NCBI RefSeq assembly: GCF_014873705.1 | Contig: NZ_JADBDS010000005.1 | Location: forward strand, 62,001 to 126,000 | Source of the DNA: Mycobacterium sp. OAS707 | GTDB taxonomy: Bacteria; Actinomycetota; Actinomycetes; Mycobacteriales; Mycobacteriaceae | Direction: 5' to 3' | DNA length: 64,000 nucleotides | Notes under the pieces: model-generated | Seen by the model: the letters and a program-made list of their open reading frames with translations, nothing else | Databases searched by the model: none | Told to the model about the DNA's origin: nothing | Made by a program: the position numbers and the translations under genes | In this document: piece by piece, positions 1-9,700 of the stretch | Layout: the number at the start of each line of letters is the position of its first letter | Position numbering within the stretch: position 1 is the stretch's first letter

Positions 1-12
1 GACCGGGCTGCC

Positions 13-672
13 GTGCTGGAAGGCATCCTGGGCGAACGGCACAGCTGTCGAGCGTTCCTGCCCCACGAGCTCGCCCCGGACACGGTGCGCCGTCTCCTGA
101 CGATGGCGCAAAGGTCCGCCTCCTGGTGCAACTCCCAAGCCTGGCAGGTCATCGTCACCAGCGGGGAAGGCACCGAGCGCTTCAGGAACGCGCTTCACCA
201 TGCTGCCCGCACGCGACCGATGAAGACCGATGTCCCAGAGCCCAGCGAGTATGTCGGCGTGTACCAGGAACGGCGGCGCGCCGCGGGCTTCGCACTCTAC
301 GAGGCCGCCGGCATCCGACGCGATGACCATGCGCGCCGCGCTGAGCAGATGCTGGAAAATTTCCGACTGTTCGGGGCCCCCCACTTGGCCGTCATTACCT
401 CGGATAGCCGACTTGGGCCGTACGGGCTCGTCGACTGTGGAGCGTACGTCTCGACGTTTCTAGCCGCGGCGCAGAGTTTAGGTGTGGCGACGATCGCCCA
501 GGCCGCCATCGCGATGCAGTCAGACGTCGTGCGCGAACACTTTTCGGTTCCTAGCGAACGAGATATTGTGTGCGGCATAAGTTTTGGGCTGGCTGACACT
601 GCGCATCCCGTCAACAGTTTCCGGACTGAGCGCGCTGACATCGATGACGTCGTCGAGTGGGTCACGGCGTAA
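13..672 (+). CDS. Nitroreductase family protein (5' end may lie outside window)
   Basis: Probable FMN-dependent NAD(P)H oxidoreductase of the nitroreductase fold, about 219 residues, the usual family length. The N-terminal RHSCRAF segment matches the Arg/Ser-rich phosphate-binding start of the family, followed by a typical helix and SASWCNSQAWQ, where family members place FMN and substrate contacts. The C-terminal half (GAYVSTFLAAAQSLGVATI) matches the conserved hydrophobic helix. The start used is a GTG only 13 bases into the window, so the true start could be further upstream. It is followed immediately by a degraded flavin hydroxylase, which suggests an old aromatic-compound gene group. 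The physiological substrate cannot be read from sequence. Confidence 0.8.
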   Translation: MLEGILGERHSCRAFLPHELAPDTVRRLLTMAQRSASWCNSQAWQVIVTSGEGTERFRNALHHAARTRPMKTDVPEPSEYVGVYQERRRAAGFALYEAAGIRRDDHARRAEQMLENFRLFGAPHLAVITSDSRLGPYGLVDCGAYVSTFLAAAQSLGVATIAQAAIAMQSDVVREHFSVPSERDIVCGISFGLADTAHPVNSFRTERADIDDVVEWVTA

Positions 673-689
673 CATTTGCGGCGGCGAGG

Positions 690-1040
690 AGCTCACCACG
701 CTAGGTGCAGCGCTGGCGATGCTTTCCGAGCATGTCTATCCCGAGACTGTGCAAGTGCTGCGCCATGTCATCTATACCCATGGCGCTAAGCAGGCCGAGC
801 GCTGGAGGGTCGAACGAGTGCTGTTGTGCGGGGACGCAGCACATCTCATGCCGCCCATGGCCGGCCAAGGCCTCAATTCCGGTATCCGGGATGTCACCAA
901 CCTGACGTGGAAGGTAGCCGCCGTTGTTAGAGACGCTGTTGGACACTTACGAAATCGAGCGGCGCCGCCACGTCGAGAAGATGACCCAGTTGGCTGTCAT
1001 TTTCGGCCGGTTATGGATGATGAGGTCGCAAACGGGCGCG
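690..1040 (+). pseudogene. Decayed MhpA-like FAD-dependent aromatic hydroxylase fragment
   Basis: A relic of a 3-(3-hydroxyphenyl)propionate hydroxylase-type flavin monooxygenase. One frame (about 750-930) reads VLLCGDAAHLMPPMAGQGLN followed by SGIRDVTNLTWK, the FAD-ribityl-binding GDAAH segment of the family. The continuation (LLDTYEIERRRHVEKMTQLA) is in a different frame from about 933, so at least one frameshift separates them. The N-terminal Rossmann domain and most of the substrate domain are missing, and the 3' end runs into the converging gene at 1063. Not functional as read. Family identification is confident; the original substrate is not known. Confidence 0.75.
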
Positions 1041-1062
1041 AGCTGCGTGGCCGGGATGTGGA

Positions 1063-2346
1063 TCAGGCGCCGATCAGGCCCGCGGGTGCAACGCCTGGAG
1101 TCGCGAATCCGGGGCTGACTGCGTTGAATTCGTCGGTGAGCGTATTGCGGATCTCGTCGGTCCTGGCTGCCACGTTGTGATAATCGAAGCGGTTGGCTGT
1201 CCGCATCCAGACCGCTGCCTGCCGGTTGAGGTCCGCCGACGAACCGAACATCAAGAAATTGCTCATGTAACCGTTGTCGCGGTAGGCAATGCTGGGGTTT
1301 GCCCCGAGCGTTGCGAAGTTGATCGTCGAGCGAAAAAGCTGGCCCGCCAGCAATGTCGCCGTAAGTTCCGCAATCGCTGCAGGGCGGGTGATCACGCCGC
1401 TGGCGAGCATCGCTTGGGCGTGGTTACCCACGAGGTCTTGATAGACCTTCCAGGCGAGGTGGCGGCAGCCGACCTCCTCGATGAAGGTTGCGCGGGTAAA
1501 GGTCGTCGGCTCGCCCCCGGCCCCGGCGGCGTTGGCCTTGCCGACGTCGACGTAGTCGGTAGGTGTGATCGGTTCGGCGTTCAATGCTTTTGCGATTACG
1601 CGGTTGCGGACATGGTTGAGCTCGTGGGTAAGGGACAACATCGCACCCACATGGCGTTCGCCGCCGGGGACGGCGCGATCGAGGTACCCATCTTGATAGA
1701 TAATGAAGCCGCGCATCCACCCGGCCTGATCGAATCTTCTGGTCTCGGCGTTGGCGCCGGAGGCGGGTATATCGGGCGTCGCAGCGAGTAGTCGCGCCGC
1801 GATCTGATCGACCAACAAGTGCTCTGCTACCGGAATGTGCGGCTTGAGGTCATCCGCCCGGGAGGCGCGAACAATGCCCGCAAGATTCTGATTGGTGAGC
1901 TCCTGAAGCGCAAAGAGTGCCGTCTGACCGGCCCATGGCAGTGCCGCAAGACCAGTCAATTCATCGAGCAGACCAGCAACCGTGAAATCGATGCGCTGGG
2001 TGGCCACGAAGGGAGCGAACACGCCCAGACTCATTGCGCCCGGCGGGAACTCGTCATCGAGCGCCTTCGATGTCCTCGGGCCGACGATGCCGTCCGACGG
2101 ATAGATGCCGCGGTCGAACTTGAAGCGCGAGACGGCTTGCGCGGTACGGTTGCCGTAAGCGCCGTCAACTTCGTCATCGAAGCTCAGCAGGTAACCCAAA
2201 TCGACGAGAGCGCGCTGCACGCGCTTTACTGCGTCGTGGTCGGTCTCGGGTAACGCACCATTGCTGGGCGGCATTGTTCGCGTCCCGTTGAGGCATTGCT
2301 CGATCGTCACGCTCCCCTGGAAGCGCGGTGAGTTCAGCACGGCCAT
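1063..2346 (-). CDS. Peptidoglycan-binding-like protein with HExxH (HELNH) motif
   Basis: A 427-residue protein. Residues about 35-95 form a PG_binding_1-type domain (VQRALVDLGYLLSFDDEVDG, then GNRTAQAVSRFKFDRG), a fold found in wall hydrolases but also in non-wall proteins. A later helix carries SLTHELNHVRN, a zincin-like HExxH motif, so a metallopeptidase-like role is possible; no third zinc ligand can be assigned with confidence. No signal peptide is visible. The ATG is preceded by a strong GAGGAGG ribosome-binding site. It lies 263 bp downstream of two giant genes on the same strand and may belong with them. The region 2347-2609 shows no gene. The function is inferred only from the two motifs. 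Confidence 0.6.
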   Translation of the reverse strand: MAVLNSPRFQGSVTIEQCLNGTRTMPPSNGALPETDHDAVKRVQRALVDLGYLLSFDDEVDGAYGNRTAQAVSRFKFDRGIYPSDGIVGPRTSKALDDEFPPGAMSLGVFAPFVATQRIDFTVAGLLDELTGLAALPWAGQTALFALQELTNQNLAGIVRASRADDLKPHIPVAEHLLVDQIAARLLAATPDIPASGANAETRRFDQAGWMRGFIIYQDGYLDRAVPGGERHVGAMLSLTHELNHVRNRVIAKALNAEPITPTDYVDVGKANAAGAGGEPTTFTRATFIEEVGCRHLAWKVYQDLVGNHAQAMLASGVITRPAAIAELTATLLAGQLFRSTINFATLGANPSIAYRDNGYMSNFLMFGSSADLNRQAAVWMRTANRFDYHNVAARTDEIRNTLTDEFNAVSPGFATPGVAPAGLIGA

Positions 2347-2609
2347 GGAATGCCTCCTCGCTCGATGGCTTCAATTACACAGTGGGGCTGGACAGTTCGA
2401 CCCGCGCCATGGCTTGCGATGGTTGGTGGTGGTGCAGTGTGTAGCAGTGCGCAGCCGAATTGGGCGCTGGTGCAACAACACTGCGTGCATCGGTAGGAAG
2501 CGCGGCGCGCTGGCGGCGACCGGCTCTCTGATTAGCCGAGGCGCGACAGGGCTGGCCGTCTTCTCGTGTGGTGTGCACCGCACGAGTAGAGGTGTGTCCG
2601 CTGGTGATG

Positions 2610-5600
2610 TCATAACCCGAAGCGGTCGAGGTAGACGTATCGTTCGACAGGGGCCCCGTCGCTGAATATTTCGTCGTACGGCAGGGTTTCCCATTCGCCG
2701 ACGACAATTCGGTACGCGGAGGCTCCCCCGTCGGGGTCTGTTCCCGGCAAGTTGGGTGGGATCGGCTCTGGCAGTGCGACGGTCGCCGACCACACGCGGG
2801 CGACTTCATCTTCGTCGATGCGCCGCAGCTCGGTCGGCGCCCCGACGGGTGTCCAGTCGATGTCGGTTGCCAGCGGTCCTCGACGCTCGATCCAGGCGCG
2901 CACGCCTCGACGCAGATCGCCGCGCCGTTGAAACTGCGGGAAGCTGTTGGGCGGCAGGATGGCCGCGGCGGGAAGTCGATCGGAGATGCCCGAGACCGTC
3001 ACGGCGATCGTGTTCTCGTCGGGCCGTGTGAGCGAGGCGGTACGTGCGTTGAGGATCTGCACGAAGTCCACGATCGCGACCGGCGACAGTTCAGCGCCTT
3101 CTACTGACCAAGGCTGAAACCTGGTCAGCGCCAAACGTAGGAACGGCCACGCCGCCTCGCCGGGATCGACGTCGATGTCGGCGAACCACATATCGCGTTC
3201 GGGTGAATACGTAACGGGATGGCCGACGACGGTGACGCCGGGGTGGCGTCCTGGCGGGGTCTGGCCGAGCTCGGCCAGCGTGAGCCGATCGCGCACCAGC
3301 AGGCCGTCGCCGCGGAAGTCTCGCGGCCGCGGTAACGGCGCGGTCAGTTCGCCGGTCGGGCGGATGGGGTCCTTGCCCCAGACGCTGATGTGTTGTCGCC
3401 GCATATCAGTGCTGCGCAGCACACCGTCCTCGCCGGAAACGATGACGCCGAGCATCTCGTCCTCCCCGGAGATGTACCACGGACGGGCCAGCCAGACCCG
3501 CAGGCCGCTGCGCCGGCGTCTGGTGGTCGACGGCTCGGCGAATCGATCCTGCGAGAGGTCGTCCCACAGGAATGTCGGCATCACGCTGTGCACATGGGGT
3601 GCGCCAGGGCGAGCAGAACACGGGACATGGATGATCTCTGTCGCGCCGACGACGGCCAGCGCTGCGGGATTTGAGGCCAGCGGCGGCGGTAGGTATTCGC
3701 GGAAGCGTGTGGTCGCGCGCGGCGTGTAGTTGACGACGCGGTGGATCGTGTCGCCGAACTCATGACGGGCGTCGGCGGCCGTTGTGAGGTCGATAGCGTC
3801 GGAGCCCGCCACCACTGGCAGGTCGAACGCGTGCCCGGTCTTGCCGTAAACGATGTGCGGCGCTCTTCCCGACGCGGGATCGTCGAACCATTCGCGCCAC
3901 CGTGCCTCGACGTCGAGGCGACCTGTGGTCGCCGACTGGTTGTGCAGGATGCCGCGGAAACCGGTGTGCGTTTCGCCGTAGGCGCGTGCAGGGCGCAGGG
4001 TCTTGAACGCGGGCCGGGCAAGTGGTCGCTGCGTTGCGTGAACGAGGATGATCGTCTCGCCCGGTGTGATCATTTGATGGGTGCCGGCAAGCACATTAGG
4101 CCGGTCGGCCGGCGCGACGGTGTCAGCGATCCAGTCCCACAGACCAAGAAGCTCCAGCGTTGCCGCGTCAATCGTGCTCGACGATCGCACCCGGGCGGCG
4201 CCGCCGGGCGGCAGCGCCACCGTCACCACTCGGTCCGCAGTCGTCACCGTCGGGTTTGGGCCGTCGACCAGCACGAGCCGCCAGGTGTCGATGTCGGGCC
4301 AATCCCCGCCCAGAGGCAGGATCTCGGTGTGGCTCCACCCCGACGCGGTGCCCGAACCCTGGAACCGCAGCGCGATCCCGGCGGCCAGGACGTCAGGCAG
4401 ATAAGGCACCGCCAAGTTGTCGGTGTCGTGAACCACGGCGAAGCCTGGATCTGGAGCCTGACCGCGCGCCAGTGCGGCCAGTGTCATGTCGAGCTGCGCA
4501 GCGGTGAACTCGCCGTCGCGGGCCAACGGCGGGACGAGGTGGATCCCGTCGGCGGGACTGTCGGCGTCGGGGTCGGTGGCCGAGAGGATCCTGATGTCCT
4601 GCAACGTGCCCTGTTCGCGGCGGGCGCGCGCATACGCCGTCCGGTAGTCGGCCGCGGCCGCCGCCACGCCGATCGCGTCGGTGTCGAAGCGGCCCAAGAG
4701 TTCACTGTCGGTTTGGCTCACCTTGGGCGGCGCGAGATGCCGTTCACACGCCGGCCGATAGGTTCCGAACTGGCGGGCCACGGCGGTGTTGAGCTCGCCG
4801 GCATACGCCGATGGCGCGACCGGTGTCAAAGCCGCGCCGGCGTCGGCAGGGGCGCCGGATACCCCGGAGCGGATCACCAGGCGCAGCGTGGACTCGCCTT
4901 CAGTGACCGCGTGTCGCTGCACAACGACGGGGTGGGCGATCGGCTGAAACCGCTTGAACGCCTGCGCGCCAGACGCGTGCTCGTCCGTTGGATAGGCGGT
5001 CGAGGTGCCCGACAGATCGACGGTACGCATCCGCATCCGGTATGCGGTGCCGTACCGGAGCCGAGGCAACGTCCCAGGCACGAGTGATGCCTGCGGTCTC
5101 AGATTCAAATCGCCGGGGAACGGGTCACCGGGACTGTCGGTGACCGGCGGATCACCGTCGGCCGGCGTCTCCCGTGGGATGTGGCTACCTGGGCGTGCCA
5201 CGGCCAGTGACCATCCGTCCCAGCCGAGCAGCGCTTCGTGCAGGTATGCGGGAGGGTCGGCGACTGCGGGTGTCTGGGTGAGTGTAGCGCTCTTGAGGTA
5301 GGCCTCGTCGTCGACCGCGAACCGCTCGGCATCGGTGGACGCATCGACGTAGGAGACGTGGCGGTGCATCAGCGAGCGCCAATCGGCGCCATCGTGCACG
5401 TCGGCGCGATATCCCCGCACCAGGTCCTCGGCGAACAGGACGACCTCATTGCCCAGGTCGATGTTCCTGGCATTGTCTGCGGCCCTACCGATCCGCTGCT
5501 CCAATACCAGCGCCCGCTTCAACCGGGTCAACGTGAAGCCGGTAGATCGCAGGGCGGGCAGGTCGGTGGCGACCGGGTCGTCGTCCTGTGCCGCCTGCGC

Positions 5601-6737
5601 GATCGGGTACACGTTGGCGATGCGTTGTTCGACCAGCAGCGCGGTGGAGTCGATATCGACTTGAGACAGGTGGTAGCGGTTGGGGTCGTCGAGCAGCAGC
5701 ATGCCGTGGTGCAGGTCGCCTGTGTCGCTGACCGGCTGGAAATAGGGTGAGTCCACGACGGTGCGGGTGAATGGTTGCAGCACCACGGCGTTGTCGGCGA
5801 GTAGGTCGTGCTCCAGGTAGGCGCGCAGGTCTGCGCCGGCGCCGACGAATCCGGGGTCGAGTTCGAATCCGATGATGATGCCGAGGCGACGTAGCAGCTG
5901 GGGGTGGTCGGCCAGCGCCGCGAGCACACCGTGAAAGTCGGGCTTGTCGTTGTGCGGTGCCACCGGCTGGTAGTTGGGGTCGGGCTTCGGGTAGGTCGCG
6001 GCGTCTGGGTCGCGTGCCTCGGGGCGGTCGTAGAACCGGCGCGCCTCGGCGAGATCCAGTGCCGCGTTGTAGCTGTCGGCTATCGCCGCTGCCGGATCCA
6101 GCGCGGCGGAGGCGGGCGCGGGTCCGCCGTGTCCGAGTGTCCCCGGGGCCTCGCCGCGGCGCTCGCGGCGCTCAGCGATCGCGCGGTCGACCCGCGCGTC
6201 GATCCCTTGGCGCAGCTCGGCCGAGGCGGCGGCCCGCGTCGCAGCGGGCCACCCTTCGCGTCCGGTCGGTTCCTGCAGTGGGCGCTCGCCGGTGATCTGC
6301 AGATATGCCGCGCCCAGGTTGCGCAGCCCGCCGGCCAACGGATCCGGATGATCGCCGCCGCTGCTGGCGGCCACCGCGTGGTAGAGGCCTTGCGCAGCTG
6401 CGAGGATCGACTGGGCGGGAAATGACCGGATCTCGGTGTCCGACAGGTCATTAAACGTCCACCCCGTGACGGGAAGGTCGGCGATGTAGTCCTGCCACAA
6501 CTCCGAGCTCAGGTCGGTCGTGTCGGGTGCGACGACGGTGCGCTGCCCGTTCGCGTTCTCCACGACGATCCGACTCTCCGCCACGACGTCGGGCCAGTTG
6601 GCGAATGGCGCGAAGTCCGACACGGTTTGGTTGGGGCCGTCCGGTGTGAGGCGCGGCGACACGAACAGCGCGGCACGCAGCTGGCCGTCGGCGGTTTCGT
6701 CCTGCGGCAGCAATGTGAACACGGCGGACTGGGGCAT
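2610..6737 (-). CDS. Giant hypothetical protein (1375 aa), unknown function
   Basis: I do not recognise this protein. It is about 1375 residues from the ATG at 6737, which has a GAGGTG ribosome-binding site and sits 1 bp after the stop of the upstream giant gene, so the two are probably translationally coupled; the longer upstream reading only overlaps that gene. There is no signal peptide or membrane segment. The sequence is rich in short beta-strand-like stretches and Asp/Pro loops. A central part (about residue 585) reads LPRLRYGTAYRMRMRTVDLS, a pattern that recalls beta-sandwich (Fn3-like) domains of large extracellular or scaffold proteins. No catalytic motif stands out. A role shared with its two neighbours is an inference from the gene order. 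Confidence 0.75.
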   Translation of the reverse strand: MPQSAVFTLLPQDETADGQLRAALFVSPRLTPDGPNQTVSDFAPFANWPDVVAESRIVVENANGQRTVVAPDTTDLSSELWQDYIADLPVTGWTFNDLSDTEIRSFPAQSILAAAQGLYHAVAASSGGDHPDPLAGGLRNLGAAYLQITGERPLQEPTGREGWPAATRAAASAELRQGIDARVDRAIAERRERRGEAPGTLGHGGPAPASAALDPAAAIADSYNAALDLAEARRFYDRPEARDPDAATYPKPDPNYQPVAPHNDKPDFHGVLAALADHPQLLRRLGIIIGFELDPGFVGAGADLRAYLEHDLLADNAVVLQPFTRTVVDSPYFQPVSDTGDLHHGMLLLDDPNRYHLSQVDIDSTALLVEQRIANVYPIAQAAQDDDPVATDLPALRSTGFTLTRLKRALVLEQRIGRAADNARNIDLGNEVVLFAEDLVRGYRADVHDGADWRSLMHRHVSYVDASTDAERFAVDDEAYLKSATLTQTPAVADPPAYLHEALLGWDGWSLAVARPGSHIPRETPADGDPPVTDSPGDPFPGDLNLRPQASLVPGTLPRLRYGTAYRMRMRTVDLSGTSTAYPTDEHASGAQAFKRFQPIAHPVVVQRHAVTEGESTLRLVIRSGVSGAPADAGAALTPVAPSAYAGELNTAVARQFGTYRPACERHLAPPKVSQTDSELLGRFDTDAIGVAAAAADYRTAYARARREQGTLQDIRILSATDPDADSPADGIHLVPPLARDGEFTAAQLDMTLAALARGQAPDPGFAVVHDTDNLAVPYLPDVLAAGIALRFQGSGTASGWSHTEILPLGGDWPDIDTWRLVLVDGPNPTVTTADRVVTVALPPGGAARVRSSSTIDAATLELLGLWDWIADTVAPADRPNVLAGTHQMITPGETIILVHATQRPLARPAFKTLRPARAYGETHTGFRGILHNQSATTGRLDVEARWREWFDDPASGRAPHIVYGKTGHAFDLPVVAGSDAIDLTTAADARHEFGDTIHRVVNYTPRATTRFREYLPPPLASNPAALAVVGATEIIHVPCSARPGAPHVHSVMPTFLWDDLSQDRFAEPSTTRRRRSGLRVWLARPWYISGEDEMLGVIVSGEDGVLRSTDMRRQHISVWGKDPIRPTGELTAPLPRPRDFRGDGLLVRDRLTLAELGQTPPGRHPGVTVVGHPVTYSPERDMWFADIDVDPGEAAWPFLRLALTRFQPWSVEGAELSPVAIVDFVQILNARTASLTRPDENTIAVTVSGISDRLPAAAILPPNSFPQFQRRGDLRRGVRAWIERRGPLATDIDWTPVGAPTELRRIDEDEVARVWSATVALPEPIPPNLPGTDPDGGASAYRIVVGEWETLPYDEIFSDGAPVERYVYLDRFGL

Positions 6738-6738
6738 C

Positions 6739-9700
6739 TCACACCTCGGCGAATGCTCGGCAGTAGTTGATCCAGGGGCACTCGGGCTCGACGTAGGGGC
6801 CCAGCGCATCGGCGAAGGTCGGGTCCCCCTTGGAGCCGGCGAACTTGCGTTCCGCCGAGATCGACACCGACCCGGAGAAAACCAGCACTTCGACCTCGAC
6901 GGTGATGGTGGCGCGGCCGATGACCTTGCCGGAGCCGAATTCGTAGGTCAGGCCCATGTACATCTCGATGCACGCCGAGATGAGTCCCAGGACGTCGACC
7001 TCGCCGCGGATCCGCAAATATCCCGTCAGCGACCCGTCATCGGCCTGCAGCCGCAGGTACACACCGGCCATGCACGACACCGACCCGGACGCGACGCCGA
7101 AGTCGAGCGCCAGCGTCGCACCGAACTCGACAGCAGCCTCGAGCAGCACCATCTTCTTCGGACTTAGCCGCAGACCGAAGAAGCCACCACCGCCCAGGAA
7201 CAGCACCGCGACGGTGAACGGACGCTCGCGCGAACAGAAGCAGAACCCAACAGTCGGGGTGTCGCCGATGAACGGCAGCTTCAGGTCGGCGGCCATCGAC
7301 ATGTTCGACAGGTTGAACACTCCGACAGCGACATTCGGCAAAACCAGGCTGAACCCGGCTGAGACTCCTTGGGTGTCCACCGAAACACTGGGCGGATCAG
7401 AGAAGCCATCGCTGGGGATCAGCTCGCGCAGCTTGTCGACGAAGCCGAGCACACCGAGCCATTCGAGTTCGCCGAGGTCGACGTCGATCTCGGTCTTAGC
7501 CCCGCTTGTGGCCCGGAAGTACAGCCGTTTGAACGGGATGTGCAGCAGCGGCAGCCCGGGCAGCAGCTGCAGCCTGAAGTCGGTGAGCTGCGCGAGAACC
7601 TCGACCGAGGGTTCGACCACGAGATCGCCGCCGCGCACGTCGACCGCAACAAGCAGCGACCGCGGATTTGGCGGCAGGAAGATCGCGTCGCTGGGCGCGC
7701 CATCTGGCCACTGCTTGATCGGCGGACGCCATTCCAGGTGCACATGATTCAGTGCGCTGGCCGTCGGGCGACCGGCAGCGATCGATCCCAGCAGCGCGGC
7801 CGGCACGATCGGCGATCCAGGCGGTGGGTGGATCACCGCGTCGACCGTGGCCAACGTACGCTCGACGATGGCGGCCTCGGCTTTACCCAACGTGCCCAGC
7901 ACGCCCGCCGCGCGTCCAGCCTCGACCGCGGGCCTCAGCGTCGCTGTGATGAATGCCGCGAAGTCGCCCTCACTCGGCGCGGGAGTCTGATGGATCAACG
8001 CATCGAGGCCAGCCCCGGCCGCATCCAGCTGCCCGCCAACAGGATTCGCCCCGAGGAAATCGGCAGCGCGCGAGATGCCGCCCGTTATCGCGCCGACAAT
8101 GTCCAGCAGCTGTGCGGTGTAGGCGGGAATGTCGTCGAGCCCGAGGTCGTCAAGAATGTCGGCGAGCTCGAACAAGCCCAGCAGCTTGCCGATCCCGGCG
8201 AACAGCGCCGACGGGTCGGCCGGCGCCCCCGTCGTGGCAGCAGCGACGTCGGATACCGGACCGCTGCCGCGGGCGATACCCGCGATGTGCTGACTGGGTT
8301 TGAGAAACCCGCCAGACCTATCCGACGAGTCGAACGTCAACGCGGCCGGCGGCGCGTTCTCGGCGTTGACGAGCACGACCTCGCCCTTGTTGTCGGCCGG
8401 GCTGAAGCCGTGTTGCACATATGCGTCGGCATAACTCAGCGGCAGCGAATCCTTACGGCCCGTGGCAGCAGCCACCGCCGGGATCACAAACTCGCCGAAC
8501 AACATTGACGGCGTACACGTGTCATCGGCGAGGTCGGCGGTGAAACGCAACGTGCGCGTCTCATATGTCGCCTCACCGCTCGCCGCTGTAGGAGCGATCG
8601 CGATGCGCTTGCCACCGAGATCGTGGCGCACCAGCTGCTCATAGGGCGTGCCAGTGATGTGGTGGCGGCCATCGTCGGTCAGCGCATACTTCTCATAAAC
8701 CTCGTGCTTGGTCGGCCGCCCCTTGTCCGGCGCTTCTGCCCGGCGCTCGAGGACGAACAGCAGCGGTGCGTGGTACTTGTGCTCGCTTCCGTCCTGGTCG
8801 ACAACCGTGATCGTGAACGCGAACTCCTTGGTGCCGATCGTCGGCCAGAACACGAACGCGTCCTGTCCCGGGTCGTTAATGTCGGGCGTCACCTTGGGGT
8901 CGATCGTGACCTGCACCCCGGGCATGCCACGGTCGGAGTAGGAACGCACACGCTCACGCAGAATTATGTAGTGCCGCTGCCACAGGATGGCGAAACCTCC
9001 ATCCGGCAACGTCGGATCGGCGCGACGACGTGTTTCGGTGATGTACACGGCTCGATGTCCGAACGGACAGAAGTACCCCTTCTCCACCACCCGGACGAAC
9101 TGGTCGCGTCCCAGCGTCGTGCGGTGTTGCCACTCGGTCAGTGGGACACCCTTGACATCCCAATGGCCGCGTACATCCATGAACGCACCAAGCGAGGTCA
9201 ACGCAAGCTTGTTGACCTCAACCGGCGCCGGCGCCGGCAGCAACCACGGGCTCCCGGCGTCTCCAGTCGACAGGTTGACGATGTCGATCCTGTTCGTCCG
9301 TGTGAGGCTCGCGCGAAAGGGCCACGGCGGCAGCTCAATCCACGACGGCAACTCGATCTCCTGCTCAAGGTCCCGCGTCCAGACAGCTCGCACGATCCTC
9401 TGATCAGCAGAGACCTCATCGACAGTCGGGGCATCGGTGCTGCCGGCCCGGACACCCAGCCTTGTGTTCCACAGTTCCACGGCTACACCCGGCGCATCAT
9501 CGACATCGATCGCATGCGCCCACGCGCCGCGCTCACTCGGCGAGAGCTGCAAACGGCTCGGCACCTCTAACGCCGTCTCACTCTGGGTCGGCGGCCGCGG
9601 TGAGGGCCGCCCGATATAGATGGGAACCCGCCCAACGTCGACCCCGGGGCGCAATCCGGCGGCCGCGATGCCATCGATGGCTCGCGCTCGTTCGCTCGCC

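Noticed and set aside
3741..5087. Long plus-strand open frame (448 codons) opposite the 1375-aa gene
   Set aside because: Composition (Arg/Gly-rich, no domains) is typical of antisense frames in high-GC DNA.
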